Assembly (NCBI RefSeq): GCF_014651875.1
Contig: NZ_BMXS01000003.1
Span: 186,001 to 250,000, forward strand
Direction of reading: 5' to 3'
DNA: 64,000 nt
From: Litchfieldella qijiaojingensis
Lineage (GTDB): Bacteria > Pseudomonadota > Gammaproteobacteria > Pseudomonadales > Halomonadaceae
In this document: positions 28,680 through 38,836 of the stretch, piece by piece
How positions within the stretch are numbered: the stretch's first letter is position 1
How the letters are laid out: each line of letters opens with the position of its first letter
Notes under the pieces: generated by a model
What the model was told of the DNA's origin: nothing
Seen by the model: the letters and a program-made list of their open reading frames with translations, nothing else
Databases searched by the model: none
Made by a program: the position numbers and the translations under genes

Positions 28680-31418
28680 ATGGCGACGATACAGGTAGAC
28701 GGTCGCAGCTACGAGGTCGATGGCAAGGACAACCTGCTTCAGGCCTGCCTGACGCTGGGGTTCGACCTGCCGTATTTCTGCTGGCACCCGGCGCTGGGCA
28801 GCGTGGGGGCGTGCCGCCAGTGCGCGGTCAAGCAGTACCGGGACGCTGACGATACGCAAGGGGCGCTGGTCATGGCCTGCATGGTCCCCGCCGCCGATGG
28901 CAGTCGAATCTCGATCGAGGACGAGCAGGCCCGCGAATTCCGCGCTAGCGTCATCGAATGGCTGATGGTTCACCATCCCCACGACTGCCCGGTGTGCGAG
29001 GAAGGCGGCCACTGCCACCTCCAGGACATGACGGTGATGACCGGTCACAGCCGGCGCCGCTATCGCTTCCGCAAGCGTACCCATCGCAACCAGTATCTGG
29101 GGCCGTTCATCGCCCATGAGATGAACCGCTGCATCACCTGTTACCGCTGCGTGCGTTTCTACCGCGACTATGCCGGCGGCGAGGATCTCGGTGCCTTCGG
29201 TGCCAACGACAACGTCTACTTCGGTCGTCACCGCGAGGGCGTGCTGGAGAATGAGTTCTCCGGCAACCTGACCGAAGTCTGTCCCACCGGCGTATTCACC
29301 GACCGCACCCATTCCGAGCGCTATACCCGCAAGTGGGACCTGCAGTTCGCACCGAGCGTCTGTCACCAGTGCTCGGTGGGCTGCAACATCAGCCCGGGCG
29401 AGCGCTATGGCGATATCCGCCGCATCGAGAACCGTTACCATGGCGAGGTCAATCGCTTCTTCCTGTGCGACAGGGGACGCTTCGGGTATGGCTACGTCAA
29501 TCGCGACGATCGCCCGCGCCGCCCCGAATGGCACGGCGAGACAGAGGAAACCGTCACCCTCGACGTCGACGAGGCCCTGGATCGCGGTGCCGATGCGCTA
29601 CGCGAGGCGCGGCGGGTGATCGGCATCGGTTCCCCACGGGCCAGTCTGGAAAGCAACGACCAGCTACGCGAACTGGTCGGCCAGGCCAACTTCTCCACCG
29701 GCATCGCTGAGCGCGAGCAGGTCTGCCTGACGCGGATGCGCCGACTCAACCGCGATGCCGGACTGCCCACTCCGACACTGCGCGATGTCGAGTCGCACGA
29801 TGCCATCCTGGTGCTTGGCGAGGACCTGATTCAGAGCGCCGCCCGGCTGGGGCTGTCGGTGCGTCAGGCGGTGCTGGCGCGTCGCGAGCGCTTGGCCGAA
29901 GCCCGTGGCATTCCCGCCTGGAATGCCGAGGCGGTAATGACCCTGGCACAGGATGCGCGTCATCCGCTGTTCGTCGCCTACCCCACGGCCACCGGCTTGG
30001 ACGACGTCGCCGATCGCTGTCTGCGTCAAGCTCCGGATGATATCGCTCGCCTGGGCTTCGCGGTGGCCCACGCCATCGACGTGAAGGCGCCCGCCGTCGA
30101 AGGGATCGACGAGAGCACGAAAGCGACGGCCGAGCATATTGCCGAGACATTGTTAGCGGCAAAGCGCCCGCTGGTGATCAGCGGTGGCTCGCTCGAATCG
30201 ACGGCGATCATCGAGGCCTCCGGCAACATCGCACGTGCACTGGCGACCAGGGGACGGCGCGGCGGCCTGATGTTGGTGCGTCGCGAGGCCAACAGTACCG
30301 GCGTGGAACTGCTCGGCAGTCGGCCACTGGAGTGGGCGCTCGATGAGTTGACCCGTGGCGCTGCCGATGCCGTGGTGGTGCTGGAAAACGATCTCCATCA
30401 GCGCTTGCCGAGTGGACGTGTGGAACGGGCCTTATCCGCCGCCAGGACGGTGATCGTGCTCGATCATCAGCGCACTTCGATCTGGGAGCGTGCTGATCTG
30501 GGCCTGCCGGCGGCCAGCTTCGCTGAGGGCGATGGTACCCTGGTCAGCCTCGAGGGACGGGCACAGCGCTTCTTCCAGGTGTTCGAGCCACGCTACCACC
30601 GCCCCGAGACACGGATTCATCAGGGCTGGCGCTGGTTGCAGGCGCTGCGCGCTAGTCTCAAGCGCCGCGCCGTACCCGATGTCACGCTCGATGCGGTCAC
30701 TCGTGATTGCGCGCGCCACCACCCCGCGCTGGCCGGTATCGTCGAAGCCTCGCCGAGTGCCGACCAGCGGGTCAGCGGCCTCAAACTGGCCCGCCAGCCG
30801 CACCGCTATAGCGGGCGCACGGCGATGCGTGCTCACCTTGATGTCAGCGAGCCGCGTCCCCCACAGGATCCCGATACGCCCTTCACGTTTTCCATGGAGG
30901 GTTATTATGGCTTCGACCGACCACGCCGGGAGGTGCCCTTCGCCTGGGCGCCGGGCTGGAACTCACCCCAGGCCTGGAACAAGTTCACCGACGAGGTAGG
31001 TGGTCATTTACGCGGTGGCGATCCTGGCGTCAGGCTGCTGGAACCGACAGAGGACATCGGCGACTACGTCAACGAGATACCGCCACCCTTCACATCTGGC
31101 GTCGGCGAGTGGCAAGTCGTGGTGTTACCTCGCCTGTTTGGCGGTGAGGAAACGTCGTCACGGGCGACACCGATCATGGCACGTGCGGCAGCCGTGAGAT
31201 TGCACTTGTCGGAGGAGGATGCCCGGCGGCTCGAGGCCGAGGAGGGCGACACACTGGTTGTGGAGACCTCGCTCACGAGGCTGTCGTTGCCGCTGCGGGT
31301 CGACACGACGCTGCCCAGTGGTTTGGTGGGAGTACCGGCGGGGTTGGAGGCAGCGCTGGTCACGGGAGATCGTGCGTGGCTCTCGCTGGCACCCGAGGGA
31401 GAGGAGGAACCCCCATGA
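28680..31418 (+). CDS. nuoG: NADH-quinone oxidoreductase subunit G
   Basis: A 912-residue Fe-S subunit, about the length of E. coli NuoG. An N-terminal ferredoxin domain holds the 2Fe-2S ligands ([15 protein letters not shown]). The His-ligated cluster is in [19 protein letters not shown] and further cysteines in [14 protein letters not shown] and EVCPTG. An extra CxxCxxxC...C set (VCHQCSVGC and FLCDRG) corresponds to cluster N7, present in only part of the family. A molybdopterin-oxidoreductase-like domain without Mo ligands makes up the rest. The start chosen is the ATG at 28680, with GGGGAG about 8 bp upstream. The stop overlaps nuoH. Confidence 0.95.
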   Translation: MATIQVDGRSYEVDGKDNLLQACLTLGFDLPYFCWHPALGSVGACRQCAVKQYRDADDTQGALVMACMVPAADGSRISIEDEQAREFRASVIEWLMVHHPHDCPVCEEGGHCHLQDMTVMTGHSRRRYRFRKRTHRNQYLGPFIAHEMNRCITCYRCVRFYRDYAGGEDLGAFGANDNVYFGRHREGVLENEFSGNLTEVCPTGVFTDRTHSERYTRKWDLQFAPSVCHQCSVGCNISPGERYGDIRRIENRYHGEVNRFFLCDRGRFGYGYVNRDDRPRRPEWHGETEETVTLDVDEALDRGADALREARRVIGIGSPRASLESNDQLRELVGQANFSTGIAEREQVCLTRMRRLNRDAGLPTPTLRDVESHDAILVLGEDLIQSAARLGLSVRQAVLARRERLAEARGIPAWNAEAVMTLAQDARHPLFVAYPTATGLDDVADRCLRQAPDDIARLGFAVAHAIDVKAPAVEGIDESTKATAEHIAETLLAAKRPLVISGGSLESTAIIEASGNIARALATRGRRGGLMLVRREANSTGVELLGSRPLEWALDELTRGAADAVVVLENDLHQRLPSGRVERALSAARTVIVLDHQRTSIWERADLGLPAASFAEGDGTLVSLEGRAQRFFQVFEPRYHRPETRIHQGWRWLQALRASLKRRAVPDVTLDAVTRDCARHHPALAGIVEASPSADQRVSGLKLARQPHRYSGRTAMRAHLDVSEPRPPQDPDTPFTFSMEGYYGFDRPRREVPFAWAPGWNSPQAWNKFTDEVGGHLRGGDPGVRLLEPTEDIGDYVNEIPPPFTSGVGEWQVVVLPRLFGGEETSSRATPIMARAAAVRLHLSEEDARRLEAEEGDTLVVETSLTRLSLPLRVDTTLPSGLVGVPAGLEAALVTGDRAWLSLAPEGEEEPP

Positions 31419-32401
31419 GTTGGCTGACACCGATGGTCATGGAGGTTCTCATCGCCATGTCGCAGGCGCTGGTGATTCTGCTCGGCGCGCTGCTGCTGGG
31501 GGCCGTGATGACGGTAGTCGAACGCCGCCTGCTGGGCCTGTGGCAGGACCGCTACGGACCCAATCGCGTCGGGCCCTTCGGTTCGCTGCAATTGGTCGCC
31601 GACATGATCAAGATACTGTTCAAGGAGGACTGGATCCCGCCGTTCGCCGACCGCGCGCTGTTCGTGCTGGCCCCGGTCATCGGCATGGCATCGCTGCTGT
31701 TGGCGTTCATGATCATCCCGCTGACTCCCAACTGGGGGGTGGCGGACTGGCACATCGGGTTGCTGTTCTTTTTCGCCATGGCCGGCATCAACGTCTACGC
31801 CGTGTTGCTGGGTGGCTGGTCGAGCGGCAACAAGTACGCACTGCTCGGTGCCATGCGTGCCACGGCACAGACACTCTCCTACGAGGTGTTCATGGGGCTG
31901 TCGCTGATGGGCGTGGTGGCATTGGCCGGCTCGTTCAACATGCGCGATATCGTCGCCGCTCAGCAGGGGCTGTGGTTCATCGTTCCCCAGTTCTTCGGTT
32001 TCTGCACCTTCTTGATCGCTGGCGTCGCGGTGACCCACCGCCATCCCTTCGATCAACCCGAGGCCGAGCAGGAGCTGGCCGATGGGTACCACATCGAGTA
32101 TGCGGGAATGAAGTTCGGCATGTTCTTCATCGGTGAATACATCGGCATGGTGCTGGTCTCGGCACTGATCGTGACACTGTTCTTCGGCGGCTGGCTCGGT
32201 CCTTGGCTGCCGCCCTTCGTCTGGTTCGCACTCAAGACTGCGGCATTGCTGGTGCTGTTCGTGCTGTTACGCGCCTCACTGCCGCGCCCGCGTTACGACC
32301 GCATGATGAGCTTTGGCTGGCGGGTCTGTTTGCCGCTGACGCTAATCAATCTGCTCGTGACCGGCGCCGCGATCCTGTTGCTGGCGCCGGCCGGCACCTG
32401 A
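31415..32401 (+). CDS. nuoH: NADH-quinone oxidoreductase subunit H
   Basis: A 328-residue eight-helix membrane subunit at the junction of the peripheral and membrane arms, forming much of the quinone chamber. Signature [23 protein letters not shown]-type sequence (in [20 protein letters not shown]) and the loop [15 protein letters not shown], then [19 protein letters not shown], are conserved. The start overlaps the nuoG stop (ATGA), preceded by GAGGAGG. Confidence 0.96.
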   Translation: MSWLTPMVMEVLIAMSQALVILLGALLLGAVMTVVERRLLGLWQDRYGPNRVGPFGSLQLVADMIKILFKEDWIPPFADRALFVLAPVIGMASLLLAFMIIPLTPNWGVADWHIGLLFFFAMAGINVYAVLLGGWSSGNKYALLGAMRATAQTLSYEVFMGLSLMGVVALAGSFNMRDIVAAQQGLWFIVPQFFGFCTFLIAGVAVTHRHPFDQPEAEQELADGYHIEYAGMKFGMFFIGEYIGMVLVSALIVTLFFGGWLGPWLPPFVWFALKTAALLVLFVLLRASLPRPRYDRMMSFGWRVCLPLTLINLLVTGAAILLLAPAGT

Positions 32402-32417
32402 ACCGAGGAGGCTCGAT

Positions 32418-32957
32418 ATGTTCACGTCGCTGATCTCCGGAACCTGGTCGCAATTGCGCACGCTCGGCATGGTGTTCCTGCATGCCTTCCGCAGACGCGA
32501 GACGGTCAATTACCCCGACGAGGAGGTCTACCTGCCGCCGCGCTTCCGGGGGCGCATCGTGTTGACCCGGGACCCGGATGGCGAGGAGCGCTGCGTGGCC
32601 TGCAACCTGTGCGCCGTGGCCTGTCCGGTGGATTGCATTGCGCTGGAGAAAGGCGAAAAGGAGGACGGCCGTTGGTACCCGTCATCCTTCCGCATCAACT
32701 TTTCGCGCTGCATCTACTGCGGCATGTGCGAGGAAGCGTGCCCGACCTCGGCGATCCAGCTCACGCCCGACTTCGAAATGAGCGAGTACCGTCGCCAGGA
32801 TCTGGTCTACGAAAAGGAGGATTTGCAGATCGACGGGCCCGGCAAGGACCACGATTACCACTTCTACAAGGTGGCTGGGCTGGCGATAGCCGGCAAGGAC
32901 AAGGGGCAGGGCCCGGATGAGGCAGCGCCAGTCGACGTCAAGACGTTGCTGCCTTAG
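32418..32957 (+). CDS. nuoI: NADH-quinone oxidoreductase subunit I (2 x 4Fe-4S)
   Basis: A 179-residue ferredoxin-like subunit with two classical cluster motifs: [16 protein letters not shown] and [16 protein letters not shown], binding N6a and N6b. The N-terminal amphipathic helix ([20 protein letters not shown]) anchors it to the membrane arm. GAGGAGG precedes the start. It is followed by an 80-bp gap before nuoJ in which no terminator is seen. Confidence 0.97.
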   Translation: MFTSLISGTWSQLRTLGMVFLHAFRRRETVNYPDEEVYLPPRFRGRIVLTRDPDGEERCVACNLCAVACPVDCIALEKGEKEDGRWYPSSFRINFSRCIYCGMCEEACPTSAIQLTPDFEMSEYRRQDLVYEKEDLQIDGPGKDHDYHFYKVAGLAIAGKDKGQGPDEAAPVDVKTLLP

Positions 32958-33037
32958 GCCGCTTTCCGACTGGTTGTACCCAACGATATGGCCTTGAAAC
33001 CGAGCACTCTGCTGGTTAGCCGTCGGAGGAGGGAAAG

Positions 33038-33556
33038 ATGGAAGTCGCCTTCTACTTGAGTGGCCTGGTCGCCGTGTTGGCGACGCTGAGGGTCGTGACC
33101 AGTATCAATCCGATACATGCGCTGCTGTATCTGATCGTGTCGCTGATCGCCGTGGCCATGGTGTTCTTTGCTCTCGGTGCGCCTTTTGCCGGGGCGCTGG
33201 AGGTCATCATCTATGCCGGGGCGATCATGGTGTTGTTCGTGTTCGTGGTGATGATGCTCAACCTGGATGAAGGCGTGGCCGCCCAGGAACGTGCCTGGTT
33301 CAAGCCGCGCATCTGGCTGGGGCCGGCCGTGCTCTCCGCCATTTTATTGCTTGTGTTGGTCGCAACCCTGTGGCGTGGCGATATCGGTCTGGTGATCGAG
33401 GGCGAAACGCTGACCGCCAAGGCCGTGGGTACTGCGCTATTTGGTCCCTGGCTGATCGTCGTCGAGCTGGCGGCGATGCTGCTGCTGGCGGCGCTGGTCA
33501 CCGCTTCGCATGTCGGGCGGTCGCAGTCGCCGGATACGAGGGGTGACGAGTCATGA
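33038..33556 (+). CDS. nuoJ: NADH-quinone oxidoreductase subunit J
   Basis: A 172-residue five-helix membrane subunit with [42 protein letters not shown] (TM3 with the pi-bulge region) and a C-terminal polar tail. GGAGGAGGG precedes the start. Its stop overlaps nuoK (ATGA). Confidence 0.96.
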   Translation: MEVAFYLSGLVAVLATLRVVTSINPIHALLYLIVSLIAVAMVFFALGAPFAGALEVIIYAGAIMVLFVFVVMMLNLDEGVAAQERAWFKPRIWLGPAVLSAILLLVLVATLWRGDIGLVIEGETLTAKAVGTALFGPWLIVVELAAMLLLAALVTASHVGRSQSPDTRGDES

Positions 33557-33861
33557 ACGGAGTACCGATGGAGCATGGTCTGGTGCTGGCGGCCATTCTG
33601 TTCGCGCTGGGCCTGGCAGGGCTGATGTTCCGCCGCAACATGCTGTTCATGCTGATCAGCCTGGAGATCATGCTCAACGCGGCGGGGCTGGCGTTCATCG
33701 TTGCCGGCATGGCCTGGGGGCAGGCCGAGGGCCAGGCAATGTTCCTGCTGGTGATCACTCTTGCTGCGGCCGAGGCCAGCGTTGGGTTGGCACTGTTGAT
33801 CCAGTTGTATCGCCGATTCAAGACACTTGATATCGACATGGCCAGCAGGATGCGTGGCTAG
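33553..33861 (+). CDS. nuoK: NADH-quinone oxidoreductase subunit K
   Basis: A 102-residue three-helix proton-channel subunit, MrpC-like. [40 protein letters not shown] (with the conserved membrane Glu) and a second conserved Glu in [13 protein letters not shown] are all present. Either the ATG at 33553 (overlapping nuoJ) or the ATG at 33568 (GGAG 5 bp upstream) could be used. The second gives an N-terminus closer to E. coli NuoK. Confidence 0.95.
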   Translation: MNGVPMEHGLVLAAILFALGLAGLMFRRNMLFMLISLEIMLNAAGLAFIVAGMAWGQAEGQAMFLLVITLAAAEASVGLALLIQLYRRFKTLDIDMASRMRG

Positions 33862-33881
33862 GCTGGCTAAGGGAGGCACCG

Positions 33882-35735
33882 ATGACGTTGCTGTTGCCGC
33901 TGACTTTCCTGCTGCCCTTGGCCGGTACGCTGATACTGGCGTTTTCCCATACTCGGTTGGGTGAGCGAGGCAGTGCCTGGGTCGGGGTGATCAGCGTGGG
34001 TCTGGCGGCCCTGGCCACGGCGCTGTTGGTCCACCAATTCCTTGGCATGCCCGAGGCGCGCGGCGTGACACTGTGGACCTGGATAGCGGTAAGCGACTTC
34101 CAGCCGACCTTCGGCCTGATGCTGGATGGGTTGTCGCTGACCATGCTCGGCATCATCACCGGCGTCGGCTTGCTGATCCATTGGTTCGCCGCCTGGTACA
34201 TGCACGGCGAGGAAGGCATCACGCGGTTCTATGCCTACATGAACCTGTTCGTGGCCAGCATGGTGCTGCTGGTGCTGGGCAACAATCTGCTGCTGCTGTT
34301 TCTCGGCTGGGAAGGCGTGGGGCTGTGCAGCTACTTGCTGATCGGCCATTACTACCATACCGCCGCCAATGGCTGGGCGGCGTTCAAGGCCTTCATCGTC
34401 ACCCGTATCGGCGATGCCTTCCTGGCCGTCGGGCTGTTTCTGCTGTTCCGTGAACTGGGCACGCTGAACATTGCCGAGATTCTTCAGCGCGCTCCCGAGC
34501 TGTGGGCCGCAGGCGATCCCATGGTCGAGCTGACGGCGCTGCTGTTGCTGGGAGGCGCGCTGGGCAAGTCGGCGCAGTTGCCGTTGCATACCTGGCTGGC
34601 CGATGCCATGGCCGGCCCCACTCCGGTGTCGGCGCTGATCCATGCGGCGACCATGGTTACCGCCGGGGTATATCTGATCGCACGGTTGCATGGCGTGTTT
34701 CTGCTCGCTCCGGATGTGCTGTTGCTGACCGGTGTCATTGGTGCGCTGACATTGCTGGCAGCTGGTTTCGCCGCCCTGGCGCAGACCGACATCAAACGCG
34801 TGCTGGCCTATTCGACCATGAGCCAGATCGGCTACATGTTCCTGGCGCTCGGGGTAGGCGGCTTCGAGGCGGCGATCTTCCATCTGATGACCCACTCCTT
34901 CTTCAAGGCGCTGCTGTTCCTGTCCGCAGGGGCGGTAATCGTCAGCTGTCATCATGAGCAGGACATACGGCGCCTGGGCGGGTTATGGCGTCGCTTGCCG
35001 TTGGCCTACACCGGGTTCGTGGTGGGAGGCGCGGCGCTGGCGGCGCTGCCGCTGGTCACTGCCGGCTTCTACAGCAAGGACGAGATCCTGTGGCAGGCGT
35101 TGGCATCGGGCCATGGGGAGTTGCTGCTGGCAGGATTGCTCGGCGCGCTGTTGACCTCGCTATACACCCTGCGCCTGATCATCGGCATCTTCCACGGCAA
35201 TCCGGGCAGCGATAACGCTCGCCGTGCCGAGGCAGGGCGCGGGCTGGCGCATGGCCTGCCGCTGATCGTGCTGGTGCTGCTGTCGACCTTCCTTGGTGCC
35301 TGGTTCGAGCCGCCACTAGTCGAGGTGTTCCCCGCCCCCCACGAGGGTGGCGAGGGTTGGCACCTGGCGCTCGAGATCATGGCCAGTGGCGTTGCATTGG
35401 CAGGCATTGCACTGGGAGCTTGGCTATTCCTGCGACGGGGCGCATGGCTTGCCGACGTCGCTTCGCACGGTTGGGGGGCCAGGTTATGGAGGCTCTGGCA
35501 TCACGCCTGGGGCTTCGATGCTGGCTACGACCGGCTGCTGGTGCGTCCTTATCGTGGCTTGGTGGAGTGGCTGCGAAACGATGTCGTCGATGCGGTGGTT
35601 GGGCTCGTCGCTCGGCTGGCGTGGTGGCTGCACGTGGGATTGGCACGAACCCAGACCGGCAAGCTGCGCCTCTACGCTGCCTCGATGGTGGTTGGAGCCA
35701 CGCTGATGCTGCTGGTGATGGCGTTGGCGACGTAG
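33882..35735 (+). CDS. nuoL: NADH-quinone oxidoreductase subunit L
   Basis: A 617-residue antiporter-like membrane subunit with about 16 helices and the long C-terminal lateral-helix region. Conserved blocks include LLLFLGWEGVGLCSYLLIG (TM5 Glu), GGALGKSAQLPLHTWLADAMAGP (Lys of TM7), HAATMVTAGVYLIARL and LAYSTMSQIGYM. The tail after about residue 500 includes charged RLWRLWHHAWGFDAGYDRLL. It is followed by a 72-bp gap before nuoM. Confidence 0.96.
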   Translation: MTLLLPLTFLLPLAGTLILAFSHTRLGERGSAWVGVISVGLAALATALLVHQFLGMPEARGVTLWTWIAVSDFQPTFGLMLDGLSLTMLGIITGVGLLIHWFAAWYMHGEEGITRFYAYMNLFVASMVLLVLGNNLLLLFLGWEGVGLCSYLLIGHYYHTAANGWAAFKAFIVTRIGDAFLAVGLFLLFRELGTLNIAEILQRAPELWAAGDPMVELTALLLLGGALGKSAQLPLHTWLADAMAGPTPVSALIHAATMVTAGVYLIARLHGVFLLAPDVLLLTGVIGALTLLAAGFAALAQTDIKRVLAYSTMSQIGYMFLALGVGGFEAAIFHLMTHSFFKALLFLSAGAVIVSCHHEQDIRRLGGLWRRLPLAYTGFVVGGAALAALPLVTAGFYSKDEILWQALASGHGELLLAGLLGALLTSLYTLRLIIGIFHGNPGSDNARRAEAGRGLAHGLPLIVLVLLSTFLGAWFEPPLVEVFPAPHEGGEGWHLALEIMASGVALAGIALGAWLFLRRGAWLADVASHGWGARLWRLWHHAWGFDAGYDRLLVRPYRGLVEWLRNDVVDAVVGLVARLAWWLHVGLARTQTGKLRLYAASMVVGATLMLLVMALAT

Positions 35736-35807
35736 GACGCATGGTCCTGTGGCATAGACAAGGAGAGTGACGATGACAAGCCTGCAACGGCAAGGAGTTC
35801 GTAACCC

Positions 35808-37355
35808 ATGGCGTTGGTCTGGTTGATCCTGATCCCCTTCGTCGGTGGCCTGCTGTGTTGGCAGGGTGAGCGTTGGGGCGAGCAGTCCCCGCGCTGGATC
35901 GCCCTGGGCACCATGCTGCTGGTGCTGTTGATCACACTGGGCTTGTGGTGGTATGGCGATTATCGGCTGCCCCCCGGCGCCGAGGCTGAAGCCGTGCCTT
36001 GGGCCATCGAGTGGCGCGCAGCATGGATTCCGCGCTTCGGTATCGAGGTGCACTTGGCGCTGGACGGCCTTTCGCTGGTGCTGGTTGCGTTGACCGGCTT
36101 GCTCGGCGTGCTGGCGGTGTTGTGCTCGTGGCATGAGATCGGACGCCGGGTTGGCTTCTTCCATCTCAACCTGCTGTGGATCCTCGCCGGAGTGGTCGGC
36201 GTCTTCCTGGCCATCGATCTGTTCCTGTTCTTCTTCTTCTGGGAGATGATGCTGGTGCCGATGTACTTCCTGATTGCGCTGTGGGGCCACAGCGGTTCTA
36301 CGGGCAGGACGCGTATCGGCGCGGCGACCAAGTTTTTCATCTATACCCAGGCCAGTGGTCTGCTGATGCTGGTGGCGATCCTCGGCCTGGTCTTCGCCCA
36401 TCACCATGCGACCGGCGAATACACCTTCAGTTATGCAGCGCTGCGCGAGACGCCTCTGTCCGATGAACTGTCGACATGGCTGATGCTGGGCTTCTTCTTC
36501 GCCTTCGCGGTCAAGCTGCCGGTGGTGCCCTTCCACGGCTGGTTGCCCGACGCGCATGCCCAGGCACCGACCGCCGGCAGCGTGGATCTGGCTGGCATCC
36601 TGCTCAAGACCGCGGCCTACGGCATGCTGCGTTTCGCGCTACCGCTGTTTCCCGAAGCGTCACAGGCGTTCGCCCCGGTGGCGATGGGACTGGGATTGGT
36701 AGGTATTTTCTATGGCGCGCTGCTGGCTTGTGGCCAGCAGGACATCAAACGGCTGGTCGCCTACACCAGCATTTCGCACATGGGCTTCGTGCTGATCGGT
36801 ATCTATGCCGGTAGCGAGTTGGCACTGCAAGGAGTGGTAGTGCTGATGGTGGCCCATGCCTTCTCGACCTCGGCCTTGTTCATCATCAGCGGCCAGATCC
36901 ATGAGCGCCTGCATACCCGCGATATGCGCGAGATGGGCGGCTTGTGGGGGCGTATGGGTAGCCTGCCGGGGTTCATGTTGTGTTTCGTGGTCGCCTCGCT
37001 GGGCATGCCCGGTACCGTCAACTTCGTTGGTGAGTTCATGATTCTGTTCGGCAGTTTTCCGTTGGTGCCATGGGTGGCGGCGATCGCCAGTGCCGGGCTG
37101 GTACTGGCAGCGATCTATTCGCTGCTGTTGATGCAGCGGGTGCATTACGGTCCTCCACAGGGTGAGGGGCGCTTTGCCGATCTCGATCGTCGTGAATACG
37201 CCATGATGCTGGGGCTACTGGCACTGGTACTGCTGCTTGGGCTCTTTCCTCAGCCGTTGCTCGAGACCTCCGGTGCCACCATGCACGAGGTGCAGCGGTT
37301 ATTCAGCGATGCCTCGGCATTCATGTCTTCCACCGAGCCGATGGGGGACTCATGA
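35808..37355 (+). CDS. nuoM: NADH-quinone oxidoreductase subunit M
   Basis: A 515-residue antiporter-like membrane subunit with about 14 helices. Visible blocks are LFFFFWEMMLVPMYFLIALWG (TM5 Glu), AVKLPVVPFHGWLPDAHAQAP (TM7 Lys) and LVAYTSISHMGFVLIGIY. AAGGAG lies about 10 bp upstream of the start. The stop overlaps nuoN by 4 bp. Confidence 0.96.
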   Translation: MALVWLILIPFVGGLLCWQGERWGEQSPRWIALGTMLLVLLITLGLWWYGDYRLPPGAEAEAVPWAIEWRAAWIPRFGIEVHLALDGLSLVLVALTGLLGVLAVLCSWHEIGRRVGFFHLNLLWILAGVVGVFLAIDLFLFFFFWEMMLVPMYFLIALWGHSGSTGRTRIGAATKFFIYTQASGLLMLVAILGLVFAHHHATGEYTFSYAALRETPLSDELSTWLMLGFFFAFAVKLPVVPFHGWLPDAHAQAPTAGSVDLAGILLKTAAYGMLRFALPLFPEASQAFAPVAMGLGLVGIFYGALLACGQQDIKRLVAYTSISHMGFVLIGIYAGSELALQGVVVLMVAHAFSTSALFIISGQIHERLHTRDMREMGGLWGRMGSLPGFMLCFVVASLGMPGTVNFVGEFMILFGSFPLVPWVAAIASAGLVLAAIYSLLLMQRVHYGPPQGEGRFADLDRREYAMMLGLLALVLLLGLFPQPLLETSGATMHEVQRLFSDASAFMSSTEPMGDS

Positions 37356-38800
37356 CGTTGACCATGACGCACCTCATGGCGCTGTTACCGCTGATCGTGG
37401 TTTGTGCCACAGCGATCACGGTGATGTTGGGTATCGCCTGGCGACGCCATCATGGAGGCACGGCAGCGGTCACTGTCATAGGAATCGTATTGACCTTGGC
37501 GATGTTGCTGCCGATCTGGACGATGGCACCGGTTGAGGTGCCATTACTGGTCGTCGATGGTCTGGCACTGTTTGCGGGCGCGATGATTCTGATCTCATCG
37601 CTGACTTGTGCCGCTCTGGCATATGTCTATCTGGACAACTACCCCGGCCCCCGCGAAGAGTTCTACTTGCTGCTGTTGTGCGCCGCAGCAGGAGGCATGG
37701 TGCTGGCGGCAAGCCGGCATCTGGCCACGCTGTTCGTCGGTCTGGAGCTACTATCGATGCCGCTCTACGGCATGCTGGCCTATGCCTTTTCCGAGCGACG
37801 TTCGCTGGAGGCTGGCATCAAGTACTTCATCCTGTCGGCGGCGGCCACTGCCTTTCTGCTATTTGGCATGGCGCTGCTCTACGCTCAGGTCGGCCGTCTG
37901 GACCTGCCGGCGGTGGCGGCGGTGCTCGGCGAGCGTCCCACGGCCTGGGGGCTGGCCGGTATCGGTTTGCTGCTGGTCGGGCTGGGCTTCAAGTTGTCGA
38001 TCGTACCGTTTCATCTGTGGACACCGGATGTCTACGAAGGCGCCCCGGGGCCCGCCGCGACATTCCTGGCCTCGGCGAGCAAGGTGGCGGTATTCGTCGT
38101 GTTGCTGCGCCTGGTGCTGTCGACACCAGCCTTTCAGGATGACTGGCTGCGGGGCGTGCTCGCGGTGCTGGCACTGGCCGGCATGCTGGTGGGCAACCTG
38201 CTGGCCCTGGTCCAATCGAACCTCAAGCGCCTGTTGGGATATTCGTCGATCGCTCATTTCGGCTATCTGCTGGTGGCACTGGTGGTTGGCGACGGATTGG
38301 CCACAGAAACCAGTGGCGTCTATCTGCTCACCTATCTGGTGACCACATTGGGCGCCTTCGGCGTGGTGACGTTGCTCTCAAGCTCCTATAGTGGCGAGGA
38401 TACGGCGGCGTTGCACCATTATCGAGGCTTGTTCTGGCGGCGACCCTATCTCACCGCGGTGCTTACCGTGTCCCTGCTGTCGCTGGCCGGCATCCCTTTC
38501 ACGGCTGGCTTCATCGGCAAGTTCTACATCATCGCGCTGGGCGTCGAGGCCGAGCGCTGGTGGCTGGTTGGCGGGATCATCGTGGGCAGCGCTATCGGCC
38601 TTTACTACTACCTTCGGGTGATGGTCACCCTCTACTTGGTCGAACCTGGAATGCGGCGCCGCGATGCGCCGCGTGACTGGGGAGGGCGTGCCGGCGGCGT
38701 GGTCGTGCTGGGATTGGCGCTGCTGGTCGTGATGCTGGGCGTCTATCCCGCGCCGATGATCGAGTGGGTGAGGTTGGTGGAGCACATCACAGTTAGGTAA
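37352..38800 (+). CDS. nuoN: NADH-quinone oxidoreductase subunit N
   Basis: A 482-residue antiporter-like membrane subunit, last of the operon. HLATLFVGLELLSMPLYGML (TM5 Glu), GLGFKLSIVPFHLWTPDVYEG (TM7 Lys) and LKRLLGYSSIAHFGYLL are typical. The start overlaps nuoM (ATGA). It converges on a TRAP permease gene 36 bp away across a GC-rich dyad. Confidence 0.96.
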   Translation: MTLTMTHLMALLPLIVVCATAITVMLGIAWRRHHGGTAAVTVIGIVLTLAMLLPIWTMAPVEVPLLVVDGLALFAGAMILISSLTCAALAYVYLDNYPGPREEFYLLLLCAAAGGMVLAASRHLATLFVGLELLSMPLYGMLAYAFSERRSLEAGIKYFILSAAATAFLLFGMALLYAQVGRLDLPAVAAVLGERPTAWGLAGIGLLLVGLGFKLSIVPFHLWTPDVYEGAPGPAATFLASASKVAVFVVLLRLVLSTPAFQDDWLRGVLAVLALAGMLVGNLLALVQSNLKRLLGYSSIAHFGYLLVALVVGDGLATETSGVYLLTYLVTTLGAFGVVTLLSSSYSGEDTAALHHYRGLFWRRPYLTAVLTVSLLSLAGIPFTAGFIGKFYIIALGVEAERWWLVGGIIVGSAIGLYYYLRVMVTLYLVEPGMRRRDAPRDWGGRAGGVVVLGLALLVVMLGVYPAPMIEWVRLVEHITVR

Positions 38801-38811
38801 TGTGCCGGCCC

Positions 38812-38835
38812 ACAAGAGCCGGCACGGTCTGCTGC
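38812..38835. terminator. Convergent GC hairpin between nuoN and the TRAP permease gene
   Basis: An 8-bp perfect stem (GTGCCGGC / GCCGGCAC) with an 8-nt loop occupies the 36 bp between two converging genes. No T-run follows on either strand. It is placed where a shared bidirectional terminator is expected, but the lack of a U-tract makes efficiency uncertain. Confidence 0.5.
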
Positions 38836-38836
38836 T

